A stretch of DNA of 64,000 nucleotides. Source: Mailhella massiliensis (GTDB lineage Bacteria > Desulfobacterota > Desulfovibrionia > Desulfovibrionales > Desulfovibrionaceae). The notes under the pieces are model-generated. The model searched no databases and was not told where the DNA came from. It worked only from the letters and a program-made list of their open reading frames with translations. Positions 24,339-33,920 of this stretch are shown one piece after another. Position numbers and translations under genes: made by a program. Within the stretch, counting starts at the first letter, position 1. Each line of letters opens with the position of its first letter. Location: positions 256,129-320,128 of the forward strand of contig NZ_LT706951.1 in assembly GCF_900155525.1 (NCBI RefSeq), written 5' to 3'.

Positions 24339-25292
24339 TTATGCGAGGGGGTTCCAGCAGCGTACGAGATGCCCTTCGCCCATGGTCCGAAGGGGGGGAG
24401 CCGTCAGGCATTCTTCGGAAGCGCAGGGACAGCGTGGGCGGAAGGCGCAGCCTTCCGGCAGTTCCGAAGGCAGGGGAACCATGCCGGGAATGGATGGCAG
24501 GCGACGGCTGTCGTGGTTGCCCAGAAGCGGCGCGCATGACATGAGACCTTCGGAGTAGGGGTGGAGGGGGCGCTCGAAGAAGGCGGCGACCGGGGCCTGC
24601 TCCACCAGTTCTCCGGCGTACATCACGGCCACATCGTCTGCGGCTTCCGCCACCACGCCGAGATCATGGGTGATGAGCAGCACGCCCATGTCGCGTTCCC
24701 GGGCAAGGCGGCCGAGAAGCCGCAATATCTGCCCCTGTATGGTGATGTCCAGCGCGGTGGTGGGTTCGTCCGCAAGAAGCAGCCGCGGGGAACAGGCAAG
24801 AGCCATGGCGATCATCACCCGCTGGCGCATACCCCCGGAAAACTGATGCGGGTAGTCGGCGAGCCTGCGGTGCGGGTCGGGAATGCCCACCATTTCCATG
24901 AGTCCGGCGGCCTTTTCCAGCGCTTCGCGGCGGGACAGACCCTGATGGATTTCCATGGGCTCCGCAATCTGTCTGCCTATGCGCAGCACGGGATTCAGGG
25001 AAGTCATGGGTTCCTGGAATATCATGGAAATATCGCGTCCGCGCCTGCTGCGCATGGCTCTTTCCTCAAGTTTCAGCAGATCTTCTCCGGCAAAGATCAG
25101 GGAACCTGCGCTGATGCGGCCGGGTTCGGGCACCAGGCGCATGAGGGAAAAAGCCGTCATGCTTTTCCCGGAACCGGATTCGCCCACAAGGCAGAGCGTG
25201 CGGCCTTTGAAAAGACGGAAGCTGAGATCGCGTACTACGGGAACATCGCCGAAGGAAACGGTGAGGTGCTGAACGTCGAGCAGGGGAAGCAT
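24339..25292 (-). CDS. ABC transporter ATP-binding protein, oligopeptide (OppD/DppD) type
   Basis: A 317-residue ABC ATPase: Walker [10 protein letters not shown]-loop [11 protein letters not shown], signature [12 protein letters not shown], Walker [12 protein letters not shown] and H-loop ITHDLG. The C-terminal oligopeptide extension ([22 protein letters not shown]) is typical of OppD/DppD, which drive peptide or nickel import and in the family may bind an Fe-S cluster through these cysteines. It is alone: no OppF, permease or binding protein is near, so its partners must be elsewhere. The ribosome binding site is weak. Confidence 0.88.
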   Translation of the reverse strand: MLPLLDVQHLTVSFGDVPVVRDLSFRLFKGRTLCLVGESGSGKSMTAFSLMRLVPEPGRISAGSLIFAGEDLLKLEERAMRSRRGRDISMIFQEPMTSLNPVLRIGRQIAEPMEIHQGLSRREALEKAAGLMEMVGIPDPHRRLADYPHQFSGGMRQRVMIAMALACSPRLLLADEPTTALDITIQGQILRLLGRLARERDMGVLLITHDLGVVAEAADDVAVMYAGELVEQAPVAAFFERPLHPYSEGLMSCAPLLGNHDSRRLPSIPGMVPLPSELPEGCAFRPRCPCASEECLTAPPLRTMGEGHLVRCWNPLA

Positions 25293-25412
25293 GGATGTGA
25301 GGCCTGTACGGGTAGGAGGAAAAGGGCATGACCTGCGAAAACGTGCAGGCCGGAAGGGACGGACCGACTATGACACAGCTTGTCTGCGGGGGCAAGAACG
25401 GCCCCGCATGAT

Positions 25413-25442
25413 TTGACAAGGCCGCCGTTGGGGAGGTAGCTT
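25413..25442 (+). promoter_or_regulatory. Candidate promoter of feoAB
   Basis: TTGACA (25413-25418) and TAGCTT (25437-25442) are 18 bases apart, about 140 bases before feoA. I saw no clear Fur box in the region. Confidence 0.35.
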
Positions 25443-25581
25443 GTTGCAACGCATCAGTGTCGGGACATTCAGTGAATATGCGGGCCTTCCGCAGGGCGCA
25501 CAGGCACGGCGGGCTTTCCCCGCGCGGCCCTGAACTCCCGATGCGAGGAGCTGAACTTCAGCATTTTTTAAGGATGTTTTC

Positions 25582-25815
25582 ATGAGCATACCTCTTCGTT
25601 CTCTTCCCGTGGGGCGCAAGGCGCGCATTGCTTCCGTGCTGGCCGACGGGGAACTGGGTCGCCGCATCCGCGACATGGGACTGGTGACCGGAGCCGAAGT
25701 GGAAGTGATAGGCCGCGCGCCTCTGCGCGACCCGGTCGCTCTCCGTCTGCCCGGCTTTACCCTGAGCCTGCGCAACAACGAGGCTGATTTCATTCTGGTG
25801 GAGACTGACGACTGA
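25582..25815 (+). CDS. feoA: Ferrous iron transport protein A
   Basis: FeoA is a small cytoplasmic SH3-fold protein that works with FeoB in Fe(II) uptake. The 77 residues show the pattern LRSLPVGRKARIASV, GELGRRIRDMGLVTGAEVEV and ending LRNNEADFILVE. A ribosome binding site AAGGA lies before the ATG. Its stop codon overlaps the feoB start by one base (TGATG), so the two are translated together. Confidence 0.95.
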   Translation: MSIPLRSLPVGRKARIASVLADGELGRRIRDMGLVTGAEVEVIGRAPLRDPVALRLPGFTLSLRNNEADFILVETDD

Positions 25816-28034
25816 TGTCCTACTTCCATCATTCCGATGAAGGGCTGCCGCACGGCGGTATGCCCACCTTGGCGCTCGCCGGAAATCCCAATTCAGGAAA
25901 GACTACCTCGTTCAACGCGCTTACCGGAGCGCGCCAGCATGTGGGCAACTATCCCGGCATCACCGTGGAGCAGAAGGAAGGCATAGCCCACTGCGACGGA
26001 GAATCCATACGCATCATCGACCTGCCCGGAGCCTACTCCCTGACAGCCTACACGCAGGAAGAGCGGGTGGCGCGGCGCGTCATCGGCAGGGAAAGGCCTC
26101 TGGCCGTCATGGCGCTGCTCAATGCCGGCGCGCTGGAACGCAACCTTTACCTCGCCGTGCAGCTCATGGAAATGGGCGTTCCCGTATCCATAGGCCTGAA
26201 CATGATGGACGAGGCCCGCGCCATGGGCATGAGCATAGACGTGCCCACCCTTTCCCGGCGTCTCGGCGTGCCCGTGGTGGAAACCGTGGCCCGCACGGGC
26301 GAAGGGCTGCAGGAATACCTGCGCGAGACCATGGCCTTCAGCCGTACCAGAGAAGGCCAGCCCTGGAAGCCGCTGCTCATTTCCTACGGACCCGACCTCG
26401 ACCCCGTACTGAAACATCTCACCGAATCGCTGGACGAGGAGGGCATAGGCTGCGCCCCGTACCCCACGCGCTGGCTGGCATTGAAGCTTCTGGAAAACGA
26501 TGAGGAAATTCTTTCCGAACTGAGCCGCGACAAGCCCGAAGTCATGGCTCATGTGAAGGAGCATCTCGACGAGGTGGAAGCCCACCTCAAGGCCACCCTG
26601 GGTACCAGCGCCGAAGCCATCATTGCCGACTACCGTTACGGCTACATCAGTTCCCTGCTGCGCGGCGTGCTCACGCGGCGTGAGGATATCGCCCAGCGCA
26701 TGGATCTTTCCGACAGAGCCGACCATATTCTGACCCATCAGTTCCTCGGCCCGCTCATCATGCTCGGCATCATGTATCTCATGTACCGCATCACCTTCAC
26801 TCTCGGGGAAGTGCCCATGCAGTGGGTGGAGGCGCTTTTCGGCTGGCTGCGCGATACGGTGGATGCGGGCATGGCCGACGGCGTGCTGAAGTCCATGATC
26901 ACCTCGGGCATCATCGACGGGGTGGGGGGCGTGATGTGCTTCGTGCCCCTTATTCTGCTCATCTTCATGCAGATCGCCATTCTGGAAGATTCCGGCTATA
27001 TGGCGCGCATGGCCTATATGCTGGACCGCATCTTCCGTATCTTCGGCCTGCACGGAGCCTCCGTGGTGCCCTACATACTGGGCGGCGGCATTGCCGGCGG
27101 GTGCGCCGTGCCCGGCATCATGGCCGCGCGCACGCTGCGGAGCCCGCGTGAAAAGCTGGCCACGCTTCTCACCGTGCCCTTCATGGCCTGCGGGGCCAAG
27201 CTTCCGGTGTTCATCGTGTTCGCCGGGGTGTTTTTCCCCGGCAACGAGGCGCTCGTCATGTTCGGCCTTACCCTCACGGGCTGGGTGGTGGCCATGCTTG
27301 CGGCGCGTGTTCTGCGTTCCTCGTTCATCAAGGGACCGGCCACGCCCTTCGTCATGGAACTGCCTCCCTACCGTATGCCCACGCTTCAGGGCATGTTCAT
27401 TCATGCCGGGGAACGCACCTGGGAATACCTGAAGAAGGCGGGCACCGTCATTCTCGCCATATCCATCGTGGTGTGGGCGGCCATGACCTATCCGGGCCTG
27501 CCGGAAGACAGAGTGAAGAATCACGAAGTCACGCTGCAGGAACTTCAGCAGCAGCTTGCGGCTGCGCCCGCAGGTTCGGAGCTGCAGCGTACTCTGGAAG
27601 AAGCCGTGCGCGGGGAAAACGGCCGTTTCAGCGAGGAAATGCTGCGCCATACCGTGGCCGGACGCATAGGGGCCGCCATGGAACCGGTGAGCCGTTATGC
27701 GGGCTTCAGCTGGGAAGCCAATATTTCGCTTCTCGGCGGGCTTGCCGCCAAGGAAGTCATTGTGACCACCCTCGGCACCGCTTATTCCCTGTACGATACG
27801 GAGGAGGATTCCACCTCTCTGGCGCAGTTCATTGCCCGGGACGACAACTGGAACATTCCTTCCGTGGTGTCGTTTCTCCTGTTCGTGCTGCTTTATGCGC
27901 CGTGCTTCGTGAGCCTTGCCACCATACGCATGGAAACGGGTTCCGTGAAATGGGCGCTGTTCAGCTTTGCCTTCAATACCTGTGTGGCCATGCTTGTGGC
28001 TACGACAACCTATCAGATTCTTTCCCGCTGGTAG
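25815..28034 (+). CDS. feoB: Ferrous iron transporter B
   Basis: FeoB is the inner-membrane GTP-dependent Fe(II) importer. The 739 residues begin with the G domain: GNPNSGKT at 23-30, NYPGITVEQKEG, DLPGAYSL and NMMDEAR. A membrane domain follows with repeated hydrophobic segments and the conserved GGGIAGGCAVPGIMAARTL and FMACGAKLPVF gate motifs, each with a Cys that the family uses in the pore. A coiled segment (about 570-620) interrupts the helices before LAAKEVIVTTLGTAYSL. No FeoC follows; a terminator comes next. Confidence 0.97.
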   Translation: MSYFHHSDEGLPHGGMPTLALAGNPNSGKTTSFNALTGARQHVGNYPGITVEQKEGIAHCDGESIRIIDLPGAYSLTAYTQEERVARRVIGRERPLAVMALLNAGALERNLYLAVQLMEMGVPVSIGLNMMDEARAMGMSIDVPTLSRRLGVPVVETVARTGEGLQEYLRETMAFSRTREGQPWKPLLISYGPDLDPVLKHLTESLDEEGIGCAPYPTRWLALKLLENDEEILSELSRDKPEVMAHVKEHLDEVEAHLKATLGTSAEAIIADYRYGYISSLLRGVLTRREDIAQRMDLSDRADHILTHQFLGPLIMLGIMYLMYRITFTLGEVPMQWVEALFGWLRDTVDAGMADGVLKSMITSGIIDGVGGVMCFVPLILLIFMQIAILEDSGYMARMAYMLDRIFRIFGLHGASVVPYILGGGIAGGCAVPGIMAARTLRSPREKLATLLTVPFMACGAKLPVFIVFAGVFFPGNEALVMFGLTLTGWVVAMLAARVLRSSFIKGPATPFVMELPPYRMPTLQGMFIHAGERTWEYLKKAGTVILAISIVVWAAMTYPGLPEDRVKNHEVTLQELQQQLAAAPAGSELQRTLEEAVRGENGRFSEEMLRHTVAGRIGAAMEPVSRYAGFSWEANISLLGGLAAKEVIVTTLGTAYSLYDTEEDSTSLAQFIARDDNWNIPSVVSFLLFVLLYAPCFVSLATIRMETGSVKWALFSFAFNTCVAMLVATTTYQILSRW

Positions 28035-28052
28035 GAAGCGATATCGGTAACG

Positions 28053-28094
28053 GAAAACGCCCTTTTCCCTGCGGGGGAAAGGGCGTTTTCGTCG
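28053..28094 (+). terminator. Terminator of feoAB
   Basis: GAAAACGCCCTTTTCC pairs with GGGAAAGGGCGTTTTC around a short loop, giving a long stem ending in TTTTC, about 20 bases after the feoB stop. Confidence 0.8.
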
Positions 28095-28373
28095 TCATGG
28101 GGAAAAGTCCGGGGAGGCCCCGCGCAGCGTGTTTTTCCGGTATTCCGGACGGCGTTCGCTTCCTGCAGCCGTTGTGTCATAAACGGCGGAGAAAAGAACC
28201 GGGAAGGAGAACTTCGGAAGAGAGGGCGAGGTCTTCCGAAACTCCGGTTGCGGGAGCTTTTTCGCTCTTTCAGAAGGCAGAACAGAAAAAAGGCGAGGCA
28301 TGAACCCCGCTTTTTTTCTGCGAAGGAAGAAAAGCGTTCTCTGCCGCAAGGCGGCAGACGTTTCCGTCCCCGG
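28095..28373. other. Intergenic region between convergent feoB and Mrp genes
   Basis: No gene seen. The only structure noted is TCTGCCGC (28340-28347) with GCGGCAGA (28351-28358). Read on the minus strand it is followed by a T-rich stretch and may end the Mrp transcript. Confidence 0.4.
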
Positions 28374-29204
28374 CTACAGGGCGCTGATGGCGTCGGCGAT
28401 GTCGTCCAGCCAGGGGCTGTCCACCGCTTCGATGGCTCCCTGGTCGCAGGAGCGGGCGATGGAGGGATCGATGGGCAGGCGAGCCGTATGCCTGATGCCG
28501 TACTGGGCGGCGATTTCTTCCAGATGGCTTTCGCCGAAAATGGAATGACGCTTGCCGCAGTCGGGGCATTCAAAGTAGGACATGTTTTCCACAAGGCCGA
28601 TGACGGGAATGTTCAGCCCGTCCAGCTTCGCCATGTTCACGGCCTTTTCCACGATCATGGAAACGAGTTCCTGCGGCGAGGTCACGATGACGATGCCGTC
28701 GATGGGCAGGGACTGGTACACGGTGAGGGGCACGTCGCCGGTTCCGGGAGGCATGTCGACGAACATGTAGTCCACATTGTTCCAGATGACTTCCGACCAG
28801 AACTGCGTGACCACGTTGGCGATGACGGGGCCGCGCCATACCACGGGGTCGGTATCGTGCTCAAGCAGCAGGTTCATGGAGGCAATGTCCACGCCGGTGG
28901 CGGAGCGCACGGGGTTCAGGCCGAGCTGCGTGCCCGACATGCGGCGGGTGACGCCGAAGAGGCGGGGAATGGAAGGACCGGTGATGTCCGCGTCGAGTAC
29001 GGCCGCATGAGAGCCGCGACGCTGCATTTTGGAGGCAAGCAGACCGGTGACGAGGGACTTGCCCACGCCGCCCTTGCCGCTCACCACGCCGATGACCTTC
29101 TTTATGGTGGAGAACTTGTGAGGCTTCACCTTCATGTCGGCAGGTTCGGTGCGTTCCGCGCAGTCTTGGCCGCAGCTGCCGCACTTGTGATCGCAATCGC
29201 TCAT
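28374..29204 (-). CDS. Mrp/NBP35-type Fe-S cluster carrier ATPase
   Basis: A 276-residue P-loop NTPase of the Mrp family (GKGGVGKS at 43-50, PPGTGDVPLTVYQSL, SPQELVSMIVEKAV) that in the family carries 4Fe-4S clusters to target proteins. The C-terminal CPDCGKRH provides the CxxC for the bridging cluster, and a Cys-rich N terminus (CDHKCGSCGQDC) may hold another, as in NBP35. An Mrp protein (DVU2109) belongs to the D. vulgaris ORP complex, and this gene lies 4.5 kb from the ORP-like operon. It has its own promoter and could instead be the housekeeping Mrp. Confidence 0.93.
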   Translation of the reverse strand: MSDCDHKCGSCGQDCAERTEPADMKVKPHKFSTIKKVIGVVSGKGGVGKSLVTGLLASKMQRRGSHAAVLDADITGPSIPRLFGVTRRMSGTQLGLNPVRSATGVDIASMNLLLEHDTDPVVWRGPVIANVVTQFWSEVIWNNVDYMFVDMPPGTGDVPLTVYQSLPIDGIVIVTSPQELVSMIVEKAVNMAKLDGLNIPVIGLVENMSYFECPDCGKRHSIFGESHLEEIAAQYGIRHTARLPIDPSIARSCDQGAIEAVDSPWLDDIADAISAL

Positions 29205-29643
29205 AGTAAGACTTCCTTTGTTGCTCCGGCGGACGGTACGCCGGTAATGTACGTTTTTTATCTATAGTTCTTTCCCCGGCCTCTGACAAGTCGGAGGCCG
29301 CTTCAGCTCCGCAGAGAGAAGGGCTTTTTGCATGATGCGTTCAAAAGGCGGCACAAGAAGGCAGGGGAGAGATGCTCCTGCTCTTCCGGCAAAGGTCGTG
29401 TGCCGTACTCCGGCGAGGCGGAAGCGCTTTTCAGAAAAGGGCGGCTTTTCCGGCGGGAGAAGGCCCGGGCGCTTCCGCCTTGACGGCGCTTTTCCGCCCG
29501 GGCTAAGGTGGCGGCTGAACCGTGTTTCCACGGTATGCGTGTTCCGGCTCGGCAGGGAAGGGGCATTCTTCCGCCCCTGCCATGGAACCGGATGGACGTG
29601 CCTTTTTCCGATACGGGAAGAAGCCAAACATCAGGGATGGATG
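29205..29643. other. Intergenic region between Mrp and small hypothetical gene
   Basis: 439 bases. The left end holds the Mrp promoter. An inverted repeat GCCCGGGCG (29463-29471) with CGCCCGGGC (29495-29503) sits in the middle; its role is unknown. No gene is supported. Confidence 0.4.
29261..29289 (-). promoter_or_regulatory. Sigma70-type promoter of the Mrp gene
   Basis: On the minus strand TTGTCA (29289-29284) and TATAGA (29266-29261) are 17 bases apart, ahead of the Mrp start by about 55 bases. A good match to consensus. Confidence 0.7.
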
Positions 29644-29922
29644 ATGACCAGATTTGAATTTCACGATGCCGCGGGCAACGTGCATCCTTTCGATACCCGC
29701 GAAGAGGCCGAGGGCTTCGCCCGCGCCTGCGGTTATGTGTTTGTAACGAGCCGCAGCGTCATGGAAGGTTCGGATGCCAGAATTTCCTACTATCTTGCGC
29801 CGTCCGACGTGCCGGAAGGCGTGACGGACAAGAGCGTTCTCTTTACCGTGCTGCTTTCCCGTTATCGGGAATGGGAGGAGCCGCGCGTCATGCCCGTCAT
29901 GGATGCGGACTGGGCGAAGTAG
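29644..29922 (+). CDS. Conserved-looking small hypothetical protein
   Basis: A 92-residue protein starting MTRFEFHDAAGNVHPFDTRE and ending PVMDADWAK. It has no signal peptide, membrane segment or cysteine pair. I do not recognise a family. An AGGGA element lies before ATG 29644, and ATG 29641 just upstream would add one Met. The composition is ordinary for a real gene of this genome, and it lies alone before a strong terminator. Function unknown. Confidence 0.65.
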   Translation: MTRFEFHDAAGNVHPFDTREEAEGFARACGYVFVTSRSVMEGSDARISYYLAPSDVPEGVTDKSVLFTVLLSRYREWEEPRVMPVMDADWAK

Positions 29923-30149
29923 GCCTTTCCCGCAGAGAAGGCCGCAGAACCGCGGGAAGCCTGTTCCGCGGGGCTGTGCAAAGGTTGCCTGTGCCGCGGA
30001 GGAGAGAAGGTCAGGAGTCTGGGAAGACCCCGGGGAAAGCGTTTCTTCCGGCGGCGTTTTTTCTGCGTCAGGAAAAAATGCCTTATCCGGGAGCATCCGT
30101 TGAAGGTGGCGATGACGCCCGTATGCACGGCATTTCAGAAGCGGAGGCG

Positions 30150-30192
30150 AAAAAAAGAGCGGCCCGGGGTTCCCCAGGCCGCTCTTTTTTTC
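30150..30192. terminator. Bidirectional terminator between hypothetical gene and thiE
   Basis: AGAGCGGCC (30156-30164) pairs with GGCCGCTCT (30177-30185), with A tract before and T tract after. It can end the plus-strand small gene and the minus-strand thi operon, whose thiE stop is 12 bases away. Confidence 0.88.
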
Positions 30193-30203
30193 TTTATGTC
30201 GGT

Positions 30204-30845
30204 TCAGGCGCGGGCGTGCATGGCTGCGCGCACGGCGCGTACTCTGGCGGCAATGTCCGGCGCGCCCACCAGTTCGGAAACGAGGGCGCAGCATTTCGCG
30301 CCGCGTCCGGCCACTTCGCCGATGTTGTGCTCCTTGATGCCGCCTATGGCCACAAAGGGCAGGCTGATGTTGGCGACCACCCATTCCAGATAGGAGAATC
30401 CCACCGGCGCGCACACGTCTTCCTTGGTCTGTGTGGCGAAAATGGGGCCTACGCCTATGTAGTCGGCTCCGGCCAGCACGGCGGCCCGGGCCTGTTCCGG
30501 GCTGTGGGTGGAAAGCCCGATGATCTTGTCCGGGCCGAGCAGACGGCGCACTTCGGGCACGGGAAGGTCGTCCTGCCCGACATGGACGCCGTCGGCGTCC
30601 ACAAGCATGGCGATGTCGATATGATCGTTGACGATGAAGGTTGCACCCGCTTCCTGCGTGAGGCGGCGCAGCAGGCGGCATTCCTCCAGCATTCGTCCGG
30701 CATGGGCGTGCTTTTCGCGGTACTGCACTATCTTCACGCCTGCCGAAAGCAGGGCGCGGGCCTGTTTTTCCACGCTTCTGCCCAGGGCGAGGCGGGAGTC
30801 GGTGAGGGCATAGAGGTCGGTTTCTCCGGGAAGTATGCGGGGCAT
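30204..30845 (-). CDS. thiE: Thiamine-phosphate synthase
   Basis: ThiE joins hydroxymethylpyrimidine diphosphate and thiazole phosphate to thiamine phosphate. The 213 residues contain KIVQYREKH, VNDHIDIAMLVDADGVHVGQ, STHSPEQARAAV, DYIGVGPIFATQTKED and VAIGGIKEHN, the signature of the TIM-barrel family. The ATG at 30845 follows AAGGA. The frame runs upstream another 33 codons, but these lie in the short thiF-thiE intergenic gap and the end of thiF. It is the last gene of the riboswitch-led thiSGHFE operon. Confidence 0.95.
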   Translation of the reverse strand: MPRILPGETDLYALTDSRLALGRSVEKQARALLSAGVKIVQYREKHAHAGRMLEECRLLRRLTQEAGATFIVNDHIDIAMLVDADGVHVGQDDLPVPEVRRLLGPDKIIGLSTHSPEQARAAVLAGADYIGVGPIFATQTKEDVCAPVGFSYLEWVVANISLPFVAIGGIKEHNIGEVAGRGAKCCALVSELVGAPDIAARVRAVRAAMHARA

Positions 30846-30855
30846 GGGACAATCC

Positions 30856-31464
30856 TTAAAGCAGTTCTTTAATGGTTCCGGTAAGCAGCCATTCCAGCGC
30901 GGCGTCGGCCTGCATGGCGGCACACTGCATGACGCGCGGCGCAAAGGGCGGAAGGCTGGCGACGTCGGAGCGGAAATCGCCCACCACGGTCATGCGGCCC
31001 ATGTTGCGGCGCTTCATGGCGAACCCGCCGATGCCGCCCATGCCGGACGCGCAGATCACGGGCTTTCCCGCAGCCGAAGCCAGGGCGGCGAAGCGGGCCT
31101 TGGTTTCCGCCTTGTCCAGCGCTTCTATCCACAGTTCCGCCTCGGGCAGCAGCGCGGGGATGTTTTCCTCGTTCAGCCACATATTGCGGGCGTCCACCTC
31201 CATGGCCGGATTCAGGGCAAGAAGCTGCCCGGCGAGAGCCTCCACCTTGGGGCGCCCCACATGTACGGGAAAGTAGTGCTGCCGGTTGAGGTTGGACGCT
31301 TCCACCCTGTCGCCGTCCACGATGAGGATATGCCCGACGCCGGAACGCGCAAGCATCATGGCGGCATGGGAACCGAGTCCGCCCGCGCCGGCAATGCCTA
31401 TGCGGGCGGAGCTCAGCCTCTGCCTGTCTTTGGGGGAAAAGGAGGAAAGAACACCTTCAAGCAT
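30856..31464 (-). CDS. thiF: Thiamine biosynthesis adenylyltransferase
   Basis: ThiF adenylates the C-terminal glycine of ThiS, so it can accept sulfur. The 202 residues begin with the E1-like Rossmann motif GAGGLGS at 26-32, then VDGDRVEASNLNRQHYF, which binds ATP. At 202 residues it is shorter than E. coli ThiF (about 250), and the zinc cysteine pairs of that form are not visible; short ThiF forms are common in anaerobes. It lies two bases after thiH and ten before thiE. Confidence 0.93.
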   Translation of the reverse strand: MLEGVLSSFSPKDRQRLSSARIGIAGAGGLGSHAAMMLARSGVGHILIVDGDRVEASNLNRQHYFPVHVGRPKVEALAGQLLALNPAMEVDARNMWLNEENIPALLPEAELWIEALDKAETKARFAALASAAGKPVICASGMGGIGGFAMKRRNMGRMTVVGDFRSDVASLPPFAPRVMQCAAMQADAALEWLLTGTIKELL

Positions 31465-31466
31465 GG

Positions 31467-32618
31467 CTAAAAGTCGCAGCCTTCCCAGTCCTTGGTGACG
31501 GCCTGATATCCCAGCGCGGCGAGATCATGGATCATTTCCGGTACGGAACGATGATCGGAAATGTCGAACTGGCCGGAGTTTTCCGCTTCCACCACGCGGC
31601 CGCCCACGGCTGTGGAAACACCTGCGGAAACACGCGTCACGCCGATGGGCACGATGTGGTTGCGCATGGAGGCGCTTTCCCGGCTGGAAACGGTGATGCT
31701 GCAGCGGGGCAGGAAGCAGCGCAGGGCGGTGATGTACTGCACGAACTGCCGGTCGCTCACGGCATGTTTCACCTCGAAGCTTCCTTCATGGGGGCACATG
31801 CGCGGTACGGAGAGGCCTACATCCACGCCGGGGAAATGCTTCTGAATCCACCAGGCGTGGAGGCCTGTGCAGAAGGCGTCGTGAATGAACTCGTCAAGTC
31901 CCATGAGCGCGCCCAGCCCCACGCCGTGCAGTCCGGCCTTTGCGGCGCGGGCGGGGGTGTTCAGCCGCCACAGAAAATCATGCTTGGGGCCTGCCGGGTG
32001 CAGCCATTCATACAGTTCCCGGTTGTAGGTTTCCTGGAACATGGTCATGCTGTCCACACCGCTGCGGAGCAGCAGGCGGTATTCTTCCAGTGTAAGGGAA
32101 TAGACTTCCACGCTGACGGAGGCGAAGCGCGGCTTGATGCGTGCGGCCACTTCCGCGATGTATTCGGGGGAGGCGATGTGCCTTGCATCCCCCGTAAGAA
32201 GCAGAATGTGGCTTATGCCCGCGTCCGCCAGGGCAAAGGCTTCGGCCGCCGCTTCGTCCACGGTGAGGTGGCGGCGCTTCTGATGATTGTCGGCATTGAA
32301 GCCGCAGTAGCGGCAGTGATTGGTGCAGATGTCGGAAATATACAGCGGAGAGAAGATGTTGACCGCCCGGCCGAAGAAGCGGAGCGTGATTTCCCGGGAA
32401 CGCTGCGCCATCTGCTCCAGAAAGGGTTCGGCCGCCGGAGAAAGCAGGGCCATGAAGTCTTCGGGATGAAGAACGTCCTTTTCCAGCGCGGCGAGAACGT
32501 CGCGTTTTGTGGCGGCCGCGGCGAGAGCCGCACGGCGTTCGCGCGGCCATTCGGCCAGAAATTCGTCGAAATGCGCCTCTCCCGGCGCGAAATGATCTGC
32601 CAGAACGGGATGATTCAT
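31467..32618 (-). CDS. thiH: Radical SAM tyrosine lyase for thiazole synthesis
   Basis: ThiH cleaves tyrosine to dehydroglycine with a radical SAM mechanism, the anaerobic alternative to ThiO. The 383 residues have the cluster motif CTNHCRYCGF (Cys 98, 102, 105), VEVYSLTLEEY and a C-terminal TRVSAGVSTAVGG-like segment typical of ThiH. The frame upstream is long, but ATG 32618 has AAAGG and begins the expected MNHPVLADHF. It is 262 bases after thiG, the widest gap in the operon. Confidence 0.95.
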   Translation of the reverse strand: MNHPVLADHFAPGEAHFDEFLAEWPRERRAALAAAATKRDVLAALEKDVLHPEDFMALLSPAAEPFLEQMAQRSREITLRFFGRAVNIFSPLYISDICTNHCRYCGFNADNHQKRRHLTVDEAAAEAFALADAGISHILLLTGDARHIASPEYIAEVAARIKPRFASVSVEVYSLTLEEYRLLLRSGVDSMTMFQETYNRELYEWLHPAGPKHDFLWRLNTPARAAKAGLHGVGLGALMGLDEFIHDAFCTGLHAWWIQKHFPGVDVGLSVPRMCPHEGSFEVKHAVSDRQFVQYITALRCFLPRCSITVSSRESASMRNHIVPIGVTRVSAGVSTAVGGRVVEAENSGQFDISDHRSVPEMIHDLAALGYQAVTKDWEGCDF

Positions 32619-32880
32619 AGATATGCCTTTATGATGCGGGAGCCGGGCGCAGGCTTTTGCGGCATGGGGTGCCTGCGCCTTCAGGAAAGCTCGGGGCAGA
32701 GGGGATACTGGGGCGCCGCATGTTTTTTTCCCCCGCCCCGGCAGACGCCGGGCACGGCGGTCAGGCGCTGCGGCGCAAACGCCGGGCGGGCCTGCACCTC
32801 GCCGTTTTTTCAGGGCGTTTGTTGACGTGGCGGAGCTTTTCCGGGGCCGCATTCTTCATGCAGGTCCCGGAAAAGGAGGA

Positions 32881-33648
32881 TCAGCGCAGAAAGCCCGTCA
32901 GAGGGGAGGAAGCCACGGCTTCGCCGCTGCTTACGGCTCCCGCTCCGGCAAGGTATGCGGCGCGGCCCGCTTCCACGGCGCGGCGGAAGGCCATGGCCAT
33001 GGTGACGGGATCGTTGGAAGAAGCGATGCCGGTATTGACCAGGCAGGCCGCGGCGCCCATTTCCATGGCCTCGCAGGCCTGCGAGGGACGGCCGATGCCT
33101 GCGTCCACCACGATGGGAAGTTCGATTTCCTCGATGAGAATGCCGATCATTTCCCTGGTACGCAGGCCCCGGTTGGTGCCGATGGGCGCGCCGAGAGGCA
33201 TGACGGCCGCGGCCCCGGCGTCCGCACAGGCGCGGGCCACATAGAGATCGGGGTTGATGTAGGGAAGAACGGTGAATCCTTCCTTCGCCAGAATTTCCGT
33301 GGCCTTTGCGGTTTCGTAGCCGTCGGGCAGGAGATGGCGCGTATCGGAAATGACCTCGATCTTGATCCAGTCGCCGCAGCCTGCCGCGCGGGCCAGCCGG
33401 GCAAGGCGCACGGCTTCTTCCGCGTTGCGCGCGCCCGAGGTGTTGGGCAGAAGGCGCATGGAAGAGGGGATATGCCCCATGACGCCCGTGCCGCCCCTGT
33501 CCACGCGGCGCATGGCCACGGTGATGACCTGCGAGGCGCTGGCTTCGCATACTGCCGGGATGAGGGAATCGTCGCTGTATTTTCCGGTGCCGATGAAAAG
33601 GCGGCTTGTGAGTTCCACGCCGCCGATGACAAGCTTGTCCTGCTGCAT
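32881..33648 (-). CDS. thiG: Thiazole synthase
   Basis: ThiG forms the thiazole ring from deoxyxylulose phosphate, dehydroglycine and ThiS-thiocarboxylate. The 255 residues show [34 protein letters not shown] (with the likely Schiff-base Lys), [42 protein letters not shown] and the C-terminal GFLR. ATG 33648 follows GAGGAGG closely, one base after the thiS stop. It is the second gene of the riboswitch operon. Confidence 0.96.
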   Translation of the reverse strand: MQQDKLVIGGVELTSRLFIGTGKYSDDSLIPAVCEASASQVITVAMRRVDRGGTGVMGHIPSSMRLLPNTSGARNAEEAVRLARLARAAGCGDWIKIEVISDTRHLLPDGYETAKATEILAKEGFTVLPYINPDLYVARACADAGAAAVMPLGAPIGTNRGLRTREMIGILIEEIELPIVVDAGIGRPSQACEAMEMGAAACLVNTGIASSNDPVTMAMAFRRAVEAGRAAYLAGAGAVSSGEAVASSPLTGFLR

Positions 33649-33649
33649 G

Positions 33650-33850
33650 TTAACCTCCTCCCACAAAGTGCAGGAGCTCCAGGCTGTCGCCCGGGTTGAG
33701 ACGAACGGCAGCGAAGTTGTCTCTGGCAACGATGTCGCGGTTGAGCTCGGCGACCACGACGTCGGGGTTCAGCCCCCGTTCGCGGATGAGGTCGAGCAGG
33801 GTGAGGCCTTCGGTGATCTCTTCTGTTTCGCCGTTGACGGTGATGCGCAT
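33650..33850 (-). CDS. thiS: Sulfur carrier protein ThiS
   Basis: A 66-residue ubiquitin-fold sulfur carrier with the required C-terminal Gly-Gly (HFVGGG). The N terminus [12 protein letters not shown] and the [19 protein letters not shown] segment fit ThiS. ThiF adenylates the last glycine and sulfur is loaded for use by ThiG. GCGAGG precedes the ATG. It is the first gene behind the riboswitch terminator, 22 bases downstream of it. Confidence 0.93.
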   Translation of the reverse strand: MRITVNGETEEITEGLTLLDLIRERGLNPDVVVAELNRDIVARDNFAAVRLNPGDSLELLHFVGGG

Positions 33851-33872
33851 GGAAACCTCGCTGAAGATAGAC

Positions 33873-33900
33873 AAAAAACGTCCGCCAAAGGGGCGGACGT
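33873..33900 (-). terminator. Riboswitch-controlled terminator before thiS
   Basis: Minus strand: ACGTCCGCC (33900-33892) pairs with GGCGGACGT (33886-33878) and TTTTTT follows. It stands between the TPP aptamer and thiS, the usual place for the expression platform. A second copy of ACGTCCGCC lies at the start of the leader (34016-34008). Confidence 0.88.
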
Positions 33901-33920
33901 GAGGTTTCTGCAAGGAAACC

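Noticed and set aside
25893-27650. 585-residue minus frame opposite feoB
   Set aside because: Antisense shadow of feoB; no ribosome binding site and no recognised domain.
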